Shown here: in pieces, positions 1 through 9,294 of the stretch
Position numbering within the stretch: the first letter of the stretch is position 1
Layout: each line of letters starts with the position of its first letter
Assembly (NCBI RefSeq): GCF_964021845.1
Contig: NZ_CAXHZC010000007.1
Coordinates: 1 to 64,000 of the forward strand
Source of the DNA: Arcticibacterium sp964021845
Lineage (GTDB): Bacteria > Bacteroidota > Bacteroidia > Cytophagales > Spirosomataceae
Direction: 5' to 3'
Length of the DNA: 64,000 nucleotides
Made by a program: the position numbers and the translations under genes
Notes under the pieces: generated by a model
Told to the model about the DNA's origin: nothing
The model's input: only the letters and a program-made list of their open reading frames with translations
Databases searched by the model: none

Positions 1-762
1 CACCATCGCCCGTCGTTCCTGTTAAAATAACAGTTACCCCTTCGATACCTGGCTCCCCTGCATCTTGTAAACCATTTCCGTTCGTGTCAACAAAAACTGT
101 ATCTCCTAAACTCGCTGGTACATAGTAACCGGCATCGATATCTTTCTCGTCTTCGCCACTTGTAAGTGTGATTGTATCCGTGGTTCCGTCTGTCTCATTT
201 GCATCACTATCGTCTGCTCCTTCGTCATCCGCTTCACCATTAGCATTCTCATCTGTTAATTGACCTGTTAAGCCATCTACATCGGCGGTCGTTGGGAATG
301 TTACTACATAGTCGCCTGGTACTAATCCTGTAAACTCATAATAACCATCGCCATTAGTCGTCGTTGTCTCACTTACTGGCTCACCATCGCCCGTCGTTCC
401 TGTTAAAATAACCGTTACCCCTTCGATACCTGGCTCCCCTGCATCTTGTAAACCGTTTCCGTTTACATCTACAAAGACTGTATCGCCTAAACTCGCTGGT
501 ACATAGTAACCGGCGTCGACTCTTGGCTCAAATTCACCATAAGACAAGGTATAAGTTTCTGTTATTCCAGTTGTTTGATCTGCATCCGAATCTTTATTCG
601 TATCGGTTCCATCTGTATTTCCATTGGTAGCATCATCAGCCGTTATTTGGCCAGTAAGACCATCAATGTTTGCTGAGGTTGGGAAAGTTACTGTGTAATC
701 ACCTGGCTCCAATCCAATAAACTCATAGAAACCATTAGCATCTGTAGCAGCAGTTTGAGGAG
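1..762 (-). repeat. Tandem 381-nt SdrD_B-like repeat, two near-identical units
   Basis: The sequence starting at 1 recurs at 382 with only scattered substitutions over roughly 140 bases, giving a period of 381 nt (127 codons, frame-neutral). Both copies encode an SdrD_B-like core with PASLGDTVFVD, NGNGLQDAGEPGIEG and TGTTGDGE. A more divergent third unit follows at about 763-900. The window cuts the array, so the copy number is unknown. Confidence 0.9.
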
Positions 763-3700
763 TAATTGCAACTCCATCAACTATTCCATTTAAAGTAACA
801 GTTACATTAGGAATACCCTCTTCTCCAACATCTTGTAAACCATTTCCATTAATGTCCACAAAAACTGTATCACCAAGAGCAGCTAATAAATCAATACAAG
901 CTGTATCTCTTGCTATTTCTAATTCATTTAAATCTAATAAGATTGACTCATTGAAAAGTCCATTTCCTTTAGTGAAGGAATCTCCTCCATTTGAAGAAGA
1001 ACATTCGTTATAAACATTATCTCCAGAAGAACCCGTTTCTAGGTTCAGTTTAACATCGACAGTTAGTATATAAGTATGTTTTTGGCCAACAGCTAAACTA
1101 ACATCTTCTGAAAGTGTCCAAACCGCATCTCCTATATTTAATGTATTGACTGCAACTCCAGCATTATTTGTATAGGCCACTGACTGGATTTCAACATCCG
1201 AGTCAAAGCCAGGAGCATCTTGAAGTCCGTAAACACCGTCTTTACCACCTTTGTTTTCTACCTCAATAGTATACTCAATAGCATAATCGTCACGATCTAT
1301 TTGAGTTCTATTTGAAGCAACTTTAGAGTGAACAATATATGGTAAATCTCCACAAGCGGTATCTTTCTCTATAACTGTTCCTTCAAAGTCCGTCAATAAA
1401 GACTCATTAAATAAACCTTCGCCAGCTTCGAACTCTGTCCCACCTGTTTTTGAGCCACATCCCTCATAAACATTATTTCCAGAAGAACCTGGTGTCATAT
1501 CTATTTGCGTAATGACTTTCACAGAATAAGTATGACTTCCGCCTGCGGCCAAAGAAACACCATTTGCTAAAGTCCATACATTATCCGTAGGGTAAAGTGA
1601 AACTGTTGGAACACCTGAAGTAGTAGTATAACTAACATCTAAAATATTGATATCATCTTCAAAAGAAGCATCGTCTTTCAACCCATATGTTCCAGAAGCT
1701 CCACCAATATTATTCACAACTATTTCATAAGTTACTTCATACTTATTATCTCCTAAGGCCGTGGTAGCCGAAAGAGTTTTTGAATGCGTAATGAAAGGTA
1801 AATCGCCACATGCTGAATCTTTATCTATTACTAGCTCATTGCCATCTAAAAGAGAGGCAACATTAAATAAACCTTCGCCTGCAGCAATTGTTGAGGAATT
1901 TCCAGAGCCACACTCTTTATAAGTATCATCTCCAGTAACGCCATCTGTTAAGTTTATTGCAGCCTTAACTTTCAATACGTAAGTATGCTCCAGACCACCT
2001 CCCAATAATACATCAGTAGAAAGTGACCATGGCCCGTTTCCTGCTAAACTAGTTCCAGAAAAACCAGGAGCATCAGAAGTATAAGAAGCTTCTAAAATAT
2101 TTATATCATTATCAAAAGCTGGTAGATCTGATAAACCATAAGTTGTTTTAGCACTTCCTGAATTATCAACTACAATATTATATAGGACTTCAAATTGATT
2201 ATTACCCAAGTCTGTTGCTGAAACAAAAGTTTTGTTAATATTTAATTTAGGATTTAATATCAATCCAAAATCAACAGTCATATCTCCATAAGAATCATTT
2301 GTATCATCCTGAGCACCACCAATTTGGTTATCTGAATTACCTAATAATTCTTCATTCGCAGTTGGTTCGCCATTCGGCTCTAATACCACAACTTGTGAAC
2401 TTATATCTTGACCTCCTGATACTTGCGAACCATTGTTGTTTCCATCCACCTCTTCCGTATCAATAGTAGTTTCACTAGCGTATTGATACTGCGTTGGTAA
2501 GTCTGCTCCAAGTATTTTGACTTGATATTGGCCAGGGGCCAATTCATCAAAATAATAATTCCCTTCTGAATCAGTAGGAACACTCTCTATAAAGTTATTT
2601 GAACCGTCAAAAAGAGAAACTGTAACTCCAGAAATACCATCTTCATTACCATCAATAATTCCATCATTATCACTATCAATCCAAACCGTAGACCCAATGC
2701 TTCCACATTGTACAACATTTACCATAACCGTAGCTGTAGCTGTACAGTTTTCAACGGATGTAACTGTCAATGTATAAATACCTTGAGTACTTTCTGTAAT
2801 ACTGCTAATCACAGGGTTTTGTTGATTTGAACTGTAAGAATTTGGTCCAACCCAAGAATACGTAGCTCCATTAGTCCAAGTTCCGGATTGGATAGTTAGA
2901 TTCCCTCCTTCACAAGCATCTGCAATAGCAGGAATTGAGCCTTCTGGTTTTGGATGTACAATAATCTCAACTTGAGCAACTTCTTCACAAATCTTACTTG
3001 GAGGTGTACATTCTTCCACAGCAGCAGAAACAGCACCAATTCCAAAAGAGTCACCATTACCGTCAGGAGAGCATACCGTTATTTCAGCAATTTCGGTATT
3101 GGCTGGTACATTACTCAAAGTTATAGAAACCAGATCTGCTCCGTTTAACCCTGAAGTACTTGTCTTACTTTGAGTGACCCCACCAGCTGTAATAGTAACA
3201 GTTACTGGTCTAACATCATCTACCTCGTGCAGAGGAATTTTAAAATCTATATCTCTCGGTGCCGAACTTCCACCTATAGGTATATTAACCGTCACACAGT
3301 CATCTCCACCTGAAACATATCCATGATACAAATCAGTATCACTAGACAAGTATGAAGATGCACCACCTATTTGATCTCTTTCTACATATGCCGCTACACT
3401 ACTCATCTGACAAGAACCATTGCCAGCAGTAATATCTATTTTGCCATCCGCACTTACACTAGAAAGTGTAGTTCTGAATATTTTTTCAGAATCTGGCTGT
3501 CCATTTGTCCTTACAACAAACTGCCCTGTAACCGTCTGACCTTCAATAGTCATAGTGTTAGCACAAGAACCATTCTCCACCCAAACTTCAACAATTACAT
3601 TATTAAGATTTGATGGGTTTGGAATAGTGATAGAGTTTGACTGTCCTCCACCTTCAAGACCCTTTACATAGGTATCTATTATTTTATTAGTACCACAGCC

Positions 3701-6700
3701 ATTTAAAACAGCATCATCAGTAGAATAGCCTTGAATAGAGTCATTTATTTTATAAACTTGCTTGTAAACAAAATTATCTATCCCTGAAAAACCTGTCGTA
3801 GGAGTATAGACAAACTCACCATTACCTGAGAAATTCAGTGTTCCATTGGAAACATTAGAATTTAAACTATAAACTATATCAAAAGCATCACTAGGTAATA
3901 AATCATTACTAGCAACATTTTCTGTTAAGAGCTCATCTTCACAAATTTCAAAATTATCATCAGTTGGAGGAATACAATTTTCATCACAGTTTTGAACATA
4001 AATAACTCCAGAAGCAGATGCCGTACAACCATTTTCAGTACACATAGCAGTGTACTCTTTGGTTGCATCTGGATTATTGATGGTTAATGTATTTCCAATT
4101 GCTCCAGTATTCCAAGATACGTTTCCGTTACAACCAGACGCCGTTAACGTAGCAGTTTCACCAGCACAAGTGGTTGTATTATTTACCGAAACCGTTGGTT
4201 GAGCTTTAAAAGTAACTTCCGTAGTTGCTGTAGCGGTACAGCTGTTTGTTGAAGTGACAGTAACAGTATAAACACCTGCCTCATCAGTAGTTACAGAAGA
4301 ACCTGTAGCTGAAAAACCATTAGGCCCTGTCCAATTATAGGTTAGATTAGCCGTTCCTGAATTTGCAGTTAAAGTAACATCTCCTCCAATACATATATTC
4401 CCATTGTTTGAAGCAGTAGCCGAAATCACATCGGACTTATTACAAGCAACAATTTCAATATTGTCTAAATCCCATACTGAAAGATCTGCACCATTTCCAA
4501 CAGGAGAATAAGCAGTCATTCTGAATTCAAATTCAGTTTCATCCGAGAATTCAAAATCAGGGTCATTACTTAAATCAATTTCTTCGGTAGTCCAACTAGT
4601 TGGGTTTGTTGAACGATTTAAAGACTCATAAACTAAATTACCTTCTTTATAAATTCTTATAGAGTACTTTTTCGGATAATTATTACTAGCCGTACCACCA
4701 CTTGATGATGGCTCAGGAGCATAATCTAAAGTCTTTTCTGCCTTTTGGTTAAACCTCAATTTGGTTATTCCTCCTGTTTGAGAAGGATCAAAAGTAGCTT
4801 TAAACCTAATTGCTTTATCCCAATCTGCCGAAGAACTTTTACTTGCAGAAATACACATCGCTCTATCTGAGTTAGCATTCCCTGTATATCCTACAACACA
4901 ACTATGAGGGTTATTTGAAGGATTATTTCGGTAAACGTTTGTAGCTGAAACAGATGTGAAATTACCAGAATTAGGATATTCAGGTAAAAACTCGCTGTAA
5001 GAATAGGCTTCTTGTAGAGCAAGGCACTGATTCAAATTCCATTTAACGACAGTTTTTGGCTGACAAGTCAAACAAACATCATTATTACAGTTAGGATCTA
5101 CAGTTACTTCCACAGATTGCTCGGCAGCACAAGACCCCAAAGAACAACTAACTAAATAACTAGTTGTAGACTGAGGACTAACTACAATTTGCTCCGTAGT
5201 AGCTCCTGTACTCCAAAGAAGATTTCCGGAACAACTTGATGCTGTAAGTGTTACGGACTCTCCTTTACAGATATTAGCACTACTTACATTAATAATAGGT
5301 TTAGCTACGGAGTTTCCACAACATCCATTCAATTTGACCTCATCAATTTCCCAAACCGTACAACCTCCAGTCGGGTTAAAACCAATTAGCTCAAATTCAT
5401 AGGTAGTGGCTGCATCTGAAATAAAGTCTTCTGTTTCTGCAAATGAAACAGTTTTTGTTTTCCAAGACTTAGTTAAGCCAGTAATGGTTTCCTCATGCAC
5501 TTGTGTACCATTTTTGAAAACATAAAGTACAAGAGACTGCGAACCACCATCATTACACTGATAACCACTTCTCTTATAACTAAACTGTAAATCAGACAGT
5601 TTATATGATTTACCATTAGATGGTGTAATTGTAGTTGCAAATCTAACTGCTCTATCATTACCCGATCCTGGTTTCGATGTAGAGTTAATACCATTAATGC
5701 ACATTGCATCTCCTGAAATTCCTGAGGCACAAGAGTGTTTATTTACATCAGGATTTACCCTATATATTGTACTTGCTTCTATTTCTCCACATCCACCAGT
5801 ATTAGTTTTTGCGGTAAATTCTCCGTACCAGTTTCCACCAGTTCCGGTGTTACAATTATCCAAGTCCCAAGAAGCTAAAGCTACCGGCGTACAATCTGGA
5901 ACACATACGGGGGTTCCTTCGCAGTTAGCATCAACAATAATATTAACAGTAGCTGTAGCACTACAAACTTTCCCACCAGAAACAAACGAAGCAGTTACTG
6001 TATAAACTCCAGCATCATTTTCATCTACATTACTTATCGTGAAAGATTGAGAAGAGCTAACTGTAACATTATCAGGAGATTTCCATGAATAAGAAAGACT
6101 ACAGTCCTGAGGAACTTCTCCTTTAAACTGAGCATTGAAAGTAACTGAACCATCTAAACAAACGGATTGTGAACTAGCGGAAGCTTCCAATTCAAAAGGA
6201 ACAATTCCACCTAGATTAAAATTAAAATCACCATGATCTGTTTTTTTAGACCAACCATTAGAACCTGAATTTGTAAAATTAAGGCTAAACCAACCACTAG
6301 CTCCAAAATCATTTGTATTAACATTGGCACCTGTACCTAGTTGGAAAGCAGGCATTGAATTACTATTATTATCAGAAATAGTAATTTCCATTCCAGCATA
6401 TATTCCACTAGAACCACCTTTTATAGTTCCCTCAGCATCAGTATAATAATACAAATCATTTCCGTAAGTCGTACATGAATTAGCTTTCGGGCTATTTGAT
6501 GGTGTGGTAGCAGTTCTATTTGAAAGATTATAGACTACATCAATGTAGTCATTGTTACCTCCACCATCGGCTTTGGCTCTACCGTAAATTTTAGCAGTTC
6601 CGTTACAATATTCTTCAAATTTAAGGTCCGTTGTTCTAAAGTGTTGATAATTAGGCTTCCCTTGAGAAGAACTCATATCCAACCAAACTGAATAATAAGT

Positions 6701-8860
6701 TGAAGATGTTGCACATGCTCCTCTTAATAAATTATCAGTTAGAGCTCTTTCTCCAGATAGACAAACGGGATCGTTAGTTCCTATATTCTTTACAGTAATA
6801 ATATGTTTCGCAAAAGTCCCACAAGGATCTTCTGGTTTGAAACAAGCATAATAGTAATATGTACCTAAAGAAGATGGAGCTGTAGTTTGAATTGTAACCC
6901 CACCATTAGCAACGTACCCACCACCAACTACTGTTTTAGTTGTAAGTTGATCTAATGAATTAACATTCTGTGTTGACCTTACCCATTCTATATAAACCGA
7001 ACTAGGAGCATCTGTCTTAACAGACAAATCAAAAACCTGACTTGGGTTAACTTCTGCAGAAGTAGGATCTGGGTCTGTTATTGAATAAGGACAATAATCT
7101 TCACAATCAAGAGCAACAGAAGTAGTTTTTTTACACGTACTATTTTTATCTTTTACCTCTATAGTATAAGTACCCTGACCTAAGCCAGTAAATTTATTTG
7201 ATGTTTGATAACTACCATTATTTATTCTGTATTGATAATCACCACTTCCACCCGAAGCCTGAATCTCTATAGAACCATCTGATGAGCCACATTGCGGCTT
7301 TACTTTTATTGTATTATTTACAATAACCTCTGAGTAACAGGTATTTAAAACAACATTATCAAACTTTAAAGCCGTTTTTCTAGCATAGCCATAAATACGA
7401 ACTTTATTAGTTCCTTGTGGAGTATAACCTTCTATAGGTGTTATACTTTGAAGAGTTCCATCAAAGTTCTTCGTGATATTAAAATCAGGAGACATGCTGA
7501 TGAGCGTATTTCCTTGATAAAACTCTAATCGCAAATATGCATTATTACTTGTTCCGTGCTTTGCAGCATCCGCTGTCAACTTGTAGTATTTATTCTCCCC
7601 TAAAGCAACATCTTGATAAACTGTATAGTCATTGTCATAATTGCTATTATTTAAAATACCATATCCTCCAGAAGGTCCCCCTGTATATCTTGAGAATTGA
7701 CCCTGAGGAGCTATCCAATTATTAGCGTTAGAATCAAAGTTAGGATTTAAGACCAGATTATTTGACAAACAAACACAAGACAATGGAGCTGGATTACACT
7801 CTCCATTAATAGCAATAGCACTACCTAAAACCCAAGATTGACCATTAACTCCAGACTGACCATTTTGATTATGCCTTGTATCTACTTGAATAGCAATGCT
7901 GCTTACGTTAGCAGGAACATTATTAAGCTCCAGCGTTACAATATTTAAACAACAATCTCCTAAAGACTTATCTGAACTATAAATAAATTTTGAAGTCGAA
8001 CTTGAACCTGCAGTGGCCTTAATCATAAGGTACCTGTTATCGTTCGTCATTTCGGAAATAGGAACATTAATAGTCAAATTCCTAGAAGAAGAAGATGTTG
8101 GAATTGACATATTGATGGTTTGCACATCATTATAACCACTCCTTTTAGCAAAAACACCTGAACTTTGAAAGCCTACAACATTTCTCTCTACATATAATAC
8201 TAATGACTGAAGATTTGAAGTACTACTTGAATTTGTATATGTCACAGAGGATGCTGCCGAAAGCTCAGCTCTATAAACATAAACGTCAGAGCTACCTCCT
8301 ACTGGAGTAGTTCTCTGTGCAGTCTTACCTTGAATAGTAATAGAAGAGCCAGGGTTACCCCCTTTATATATTACCTCTGCATAAATGCGGTTAATATTGC
8401 TCGCATTCGGAATATTAATGGTCGAGGTTGTCTGTCCCTTTATTCCCTGACCATATACATCCATCCTCTTGCCTTCAGCACAAGAATAGCTCCAGTCTGT
8501 ATCAACCGAAGCTACCACCCTTGCAGAAACCATTTTACTGGAGGCCTCTTCTTCCTTTACAAAGTCAGAAGTCATGAATCTATTAACCCGCTCTAGTCGT
8601 TCCAAGGCATGTTCGCTCCCTTGAAGAAACGGGGCTGCTTTTAAAACAGCAGCTTCAGCTTCCTTAAAGGAAAGACTCTCGCCCGCAACGGAGGATTGCT
8701 GACTTAAAGCACTTTTCAACGAACTACTTTGACCCGTTGTTCCTGACCCCTTGCTTTGAGCAAATGTCGGTGAACCAAAGAATGATAATAGTGTAATTAA
8801 AGATAGGGCACTAAATAGCCTTCTCTTCATTTTTGAAGATAATCTGGACAGACTTCTCAT
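1..8860 (-). CDS. Giant secreted multidomain protein with SdrD_B-like repeats (C-terminus beyond window)
   Basis: Open for 2953 codons to the window edge without a stop; the frame agrees at every point I checked (near 500, 4454 and 7358). The N-terminus is basic then hydrophobic and ends in FGSPTFAQS, a signal peptide. An internal ATG at 8830 would give a more usual signal length. Domain order by residue: unrecognised module (about 116-360), carbohydrate-binding-like sandwich (365-507), SprB-type repeat (508-590), Ig-like and lectin-like regions (590-970), two related Cys-containing modules each followed by an Ig-like domain (about 990-1260 and 1265-1620), a cadherin-like linker (1630-1705), a second copy of the first module (1710-1965), PKD/Ig-like, SdrD_B-like, three 152-residue repeats, then SdrD_B-like repeats. 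Such proteins in Bacteroidota are usually T9SS-exported surface adhesins. The sorting domain would lie outside the window, so export route and function are inferred. Confidence 0.85.
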   Translation of the reverse strand, partial: MRSLSRLSSKMKRRLFSALSLITLLSFFGSPTFAQSKGSGTTGQSSSLKSALSQQSSVAGESLSFKEAEAAVLKAAPFLQGSEHALERLERVNRFMTSDFVKEEEASSKMVSARVVASVDTDWSYSCAEGKRMDVYGQGIKGQTTSTINIPNASNINRIYAEVIYKGGNPGSSITIQGKTAQRTTPVGGSSDVYVYRAELSAASSVTYTNSSSTSNLQSLVLYVERNVVGFQSSGVFAKRSGYNDVQTINMSIPTSSSSRNLTINVPISEMTNDNRYLMIKATAGSSSTSKFIYSSDKSLGDCCLNIVTLELNNVPANVSSIAIQVDTRHNQNGQSGVNGQSWVLGSAIAINGECNPAPLSCVCLSNNLVLNPNFDSNANNWIAPQGQFSRYTGGPSGGYGILNNSNYDNDYTVYQDVALGENKYYKLTADAAKHGTSNNAYLRLEFYQGNTLISMSPDFNITKNFDGTLQSITPIEGYTPQGTNKVRIYGYARKTALKFDNVVLNTCYSEVIVNNTIKVKPQCGSSDGSIEIQASGGSGDYQYRINNGSYQTSNKFTGLGQGTYTIEVKDKNSTCKKTTSVALDCEDYCPYSITDPDPTSAEVNPSQVFDLSVKTDAPSSVYIEWVRSTQNVNSLDQLTTKTVVGGGYVANGGVTIQTTAPSSLGTYYYYACFKPEDPCGTFAKHIITVKNIGTNDPVCLSGERALTDNLLRGACATSSTYYSVWLDMSSSQGKPNYQHFRTTDLKFEEYCNGTAKIYGRAKADGGGNNDYIDVVYNLSNRTATTPSNSPKANSCTTYGNDLYYYTDAEGTIKGGSSGIYAGMEITISDNNSNSMPAFQLGTGANVNTNDFGASGWFSLNFTNSGSNGWSKKTDHGDFNFNLGGIVPFELEASASSQSVCLDGSVTFNAQFKGEVPQDCSLSYSWKSPDNVTVSSSQSFTISNVDENDAGVYTVTASFVSGGKVCSATATVNIIVDANCEGTPVCVPDCTPVALASWDLDNCNTGTGGNWYGEFTAKTNTGGCGEIEASTIYRVNPDVNKHSCASGISGDAMCINGINSTSKPGSGNDRAVRFATTITPSNGKSYKLSDLQFSYKRSGYQCNDGGSQSLVLYVFKNGTQVHEETITGLTKSWKTKTVSFAETEDFISDAATTYEFELIGFNPTGGCTVWEIDEVKLNGCCGNSVAKPIINVSSANICKGESVTLTASSCSGNLLWSTGATTEQIVVSPQSTTSYLVSCSLGSCAAEQSVEVTVDPNCNNDVCLTCQPKTVVKWNLNQCLALQEAYSYSEFLPEYPNSGNFTSVSATNVYRNNPSNNPHSCVVGYTGNANSDRAMCISASKSSSADWDKAIRFKATFDPSQTGGITKLRFNQKAEKTLDYAPEPSSSGGTASNNYPKKYSIRIYKEGNLVYESLNRSTNPTSWTTEEIDLSNDPDFEFSDETEFEFRMTAYSPVGNGADLSVWDLDNIEIVACNKSDVISATASNNGNICIGGDVTLTANSGTANLTYNWTGPNGFSATGSSVTTDEAGVYTVTVTSTNSCTATATTEVTFKAQPTVSVNNTTTCAGETATLTASGCNGNVSWNTGAIGNTLTINNPDATKEYTAMCTENGCTASASGVIYVQNCDENCIPPTDDNFEICEDELLTENVASNDLLPSDAFDIVYSLNSNVSNGTLNFSGNGEFVYTPTTGFSGIDNFVYKQVYKINDSIQGYSTDDAVLNGCGTNKIIDTYVKGLEGGGQSNSITIPNPSNLNNVIVEVWVENGSCANTMTIEGQTVTGQFVVRTNGQPDSEKIFRTTLSSVSADGKIDITAGNGSCQMSSVAAYVERDQIGGASSYLSSDTDLYHGYVSGGDDCVTVNIPIGGSSAPRDIDFKIPLHEVDDVRPVTVTITAGGVTQSKTSTSGLNGADLVSITLSNVPANTEIAEITVCSPDGNGDSFGIGAVSAAVEECTPPSKICEEVAQVEIIVHPKPEGSIPAIADACEGGNLTIQSGTWTNGATYSWVGPNSYSSNQQNPVISSITESTQGIYTLTVTSVENCTATATVMVNVVQCGSIGSTVWIDSDNDGIIDGNEDGISGVTVSLFDGSNNFIESVPTDSEGNYYFDELAPGQYQVKILGADLPTQYQYASETTIDTEEVDGNNNGSQVSGGQDISSQVVVLEPNGEPTANEELLGNSDNQIGGAQDDTNDSYGDMTVDFGLILNPKLNINKTFVSATDLGNNQFEVLYNIVVDNSGSAKTTYGLSDLPAFDNDINILEASYTSDAPGFSGTSLAGNGPWSLSTDVLLGGGLEHTYVLKVKAAINLTDGVTGDDTYKECGSGNSSTIAAGEGLFNVASLLDGNELVIDKDSACGDLPFITHSKTLSATTALGDNKYEVTYEIVVNNIGGASGTYGLKDDASFEDDINILDVSYTTTSGVPTVSLYPTDNVWTLANGVSLAAGGSHTYSVKVITQIDMTPGSSGNNVYEGCGSKTGGTEFEAGEGLFNESLLTDFEGTVIEKDTACGDLPYIVHSKVASNRTQIDRDDYAIEYTIEVENKGGKDGVYGLQDAPGFDSDVEIQSVAYTNNAGVAVNTLNIGDAVWTLSEDVSLAVGQKHTYILTVDVKLNLETGSSGDNVYNECSSSNGGDSFTKGNGLFNESILLDLNELEIARDTACIDLLAALGDTVFVDINGNGLQDVGEEGIPNVTVTLNGIVDGVAITPQTAATDANGFYEFIGLEPGDYTVTFPTSANIDGLTGQITADDATNGNTDGTDTNKDSDADQTTGITETYTLSYGEFEPRVDAGYYVPASLGDTVFVDVNGNGLQDAGEPGIEGVTVILTGTTGDGEPVSETTTTNGDGYYEFTGLVPGDYVVTFPTTADVDGLTGQLTDENANGEADDEGADDSDANETDGTTDTITLTSGEDEKDIDAGYYVPASLGDTVFVDTNGNGLQDAGEPGIEGVTVILTGTTGDG
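896..2263 (-). repeat. Three tandem 152-residue (456-nt) repeats inside the giant gene
   Basis: Unit ends, marked by codons for a D-[ST]-A-C motif, fall at about 896, 1352 and 1808, exactly 456 nt apart. Each unit encodes a beta-rich module with a YEIVV-N-GG motif, a THTY-like strand and a [GE]GLFNES loop. It resembles the DUF11/conserved-repeat domains that often precede SdrD_B domains. The units are clearly divergent, so this is an older duplication than the 381-nt repeat. Confidence 0.85.
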
Positions 8861-9294
8861 TTCAGTTTTAAGTAAGTGTTCTCTCAATAGAACTAGTTTT
8901 TTAAATAAATTCAATCAGCAATGTTAAATTCCTTATCAGAATTATCAGTTTTTTTTCTAAATAAAAAAAAGCAACATCCAGTTTTCCATATATAAACGAC
9001 AGTATTTGAAAGGGCAATTCGCCCTTAAAAATTATGCCAAAATACAGGATTGCACGATGTTACTTTCTAAAAAGCCCTCCCAAACACCAATGAAGGCATC
9101 TTTTAAGACTTATTTTATTTAATCCAAAAAACGGCATAAGACGTTTTAAGAATTCCCAAATAATAGTGCAAATACCGTGCTAAAAATGTCTCCGCTTAAT
9201 ATTTTTCCTTTTCAGATTATTAGACGCATATTTCTATTTTAGGTCACTTTCTTTGTTTCTTTGTGAGGTTAATAATCAAAAAAACAAGTACGTA
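8861..9294. other. Divergent intergenic region between the giant gene and argH
   Basis: This 434-nt AT-rich stretch must hold both divergent promoters, but neither strand shows a convincing TAnnTTTG box. The only clear structure is a 6-bp hairpin, AAGGGC/GCCCTT, at 9010-9026. No open frame or RNA gene is evident. Confidence 0.6.

Noticed and set aside
896..2263. Reading the regular repeats as a CRISPR array
   Set aside because: The units are 456 nt, coding and diverged, with no short repeat/spacer pattern.
2401..8596. Short open frames on both strands inside the giant gene
   Set aside because: The long minus-strand frame gives coherent domains throughout; these short frames are random shadows.
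9010..9026. AATTCGCCCTT/AAGGGC resembling TA-cloning vector ends near argH
   Set aside because: The match is partial, lies in normal AT-rich intergenic sequence with no vector around it, and the hairpin is symmetrical by itself.
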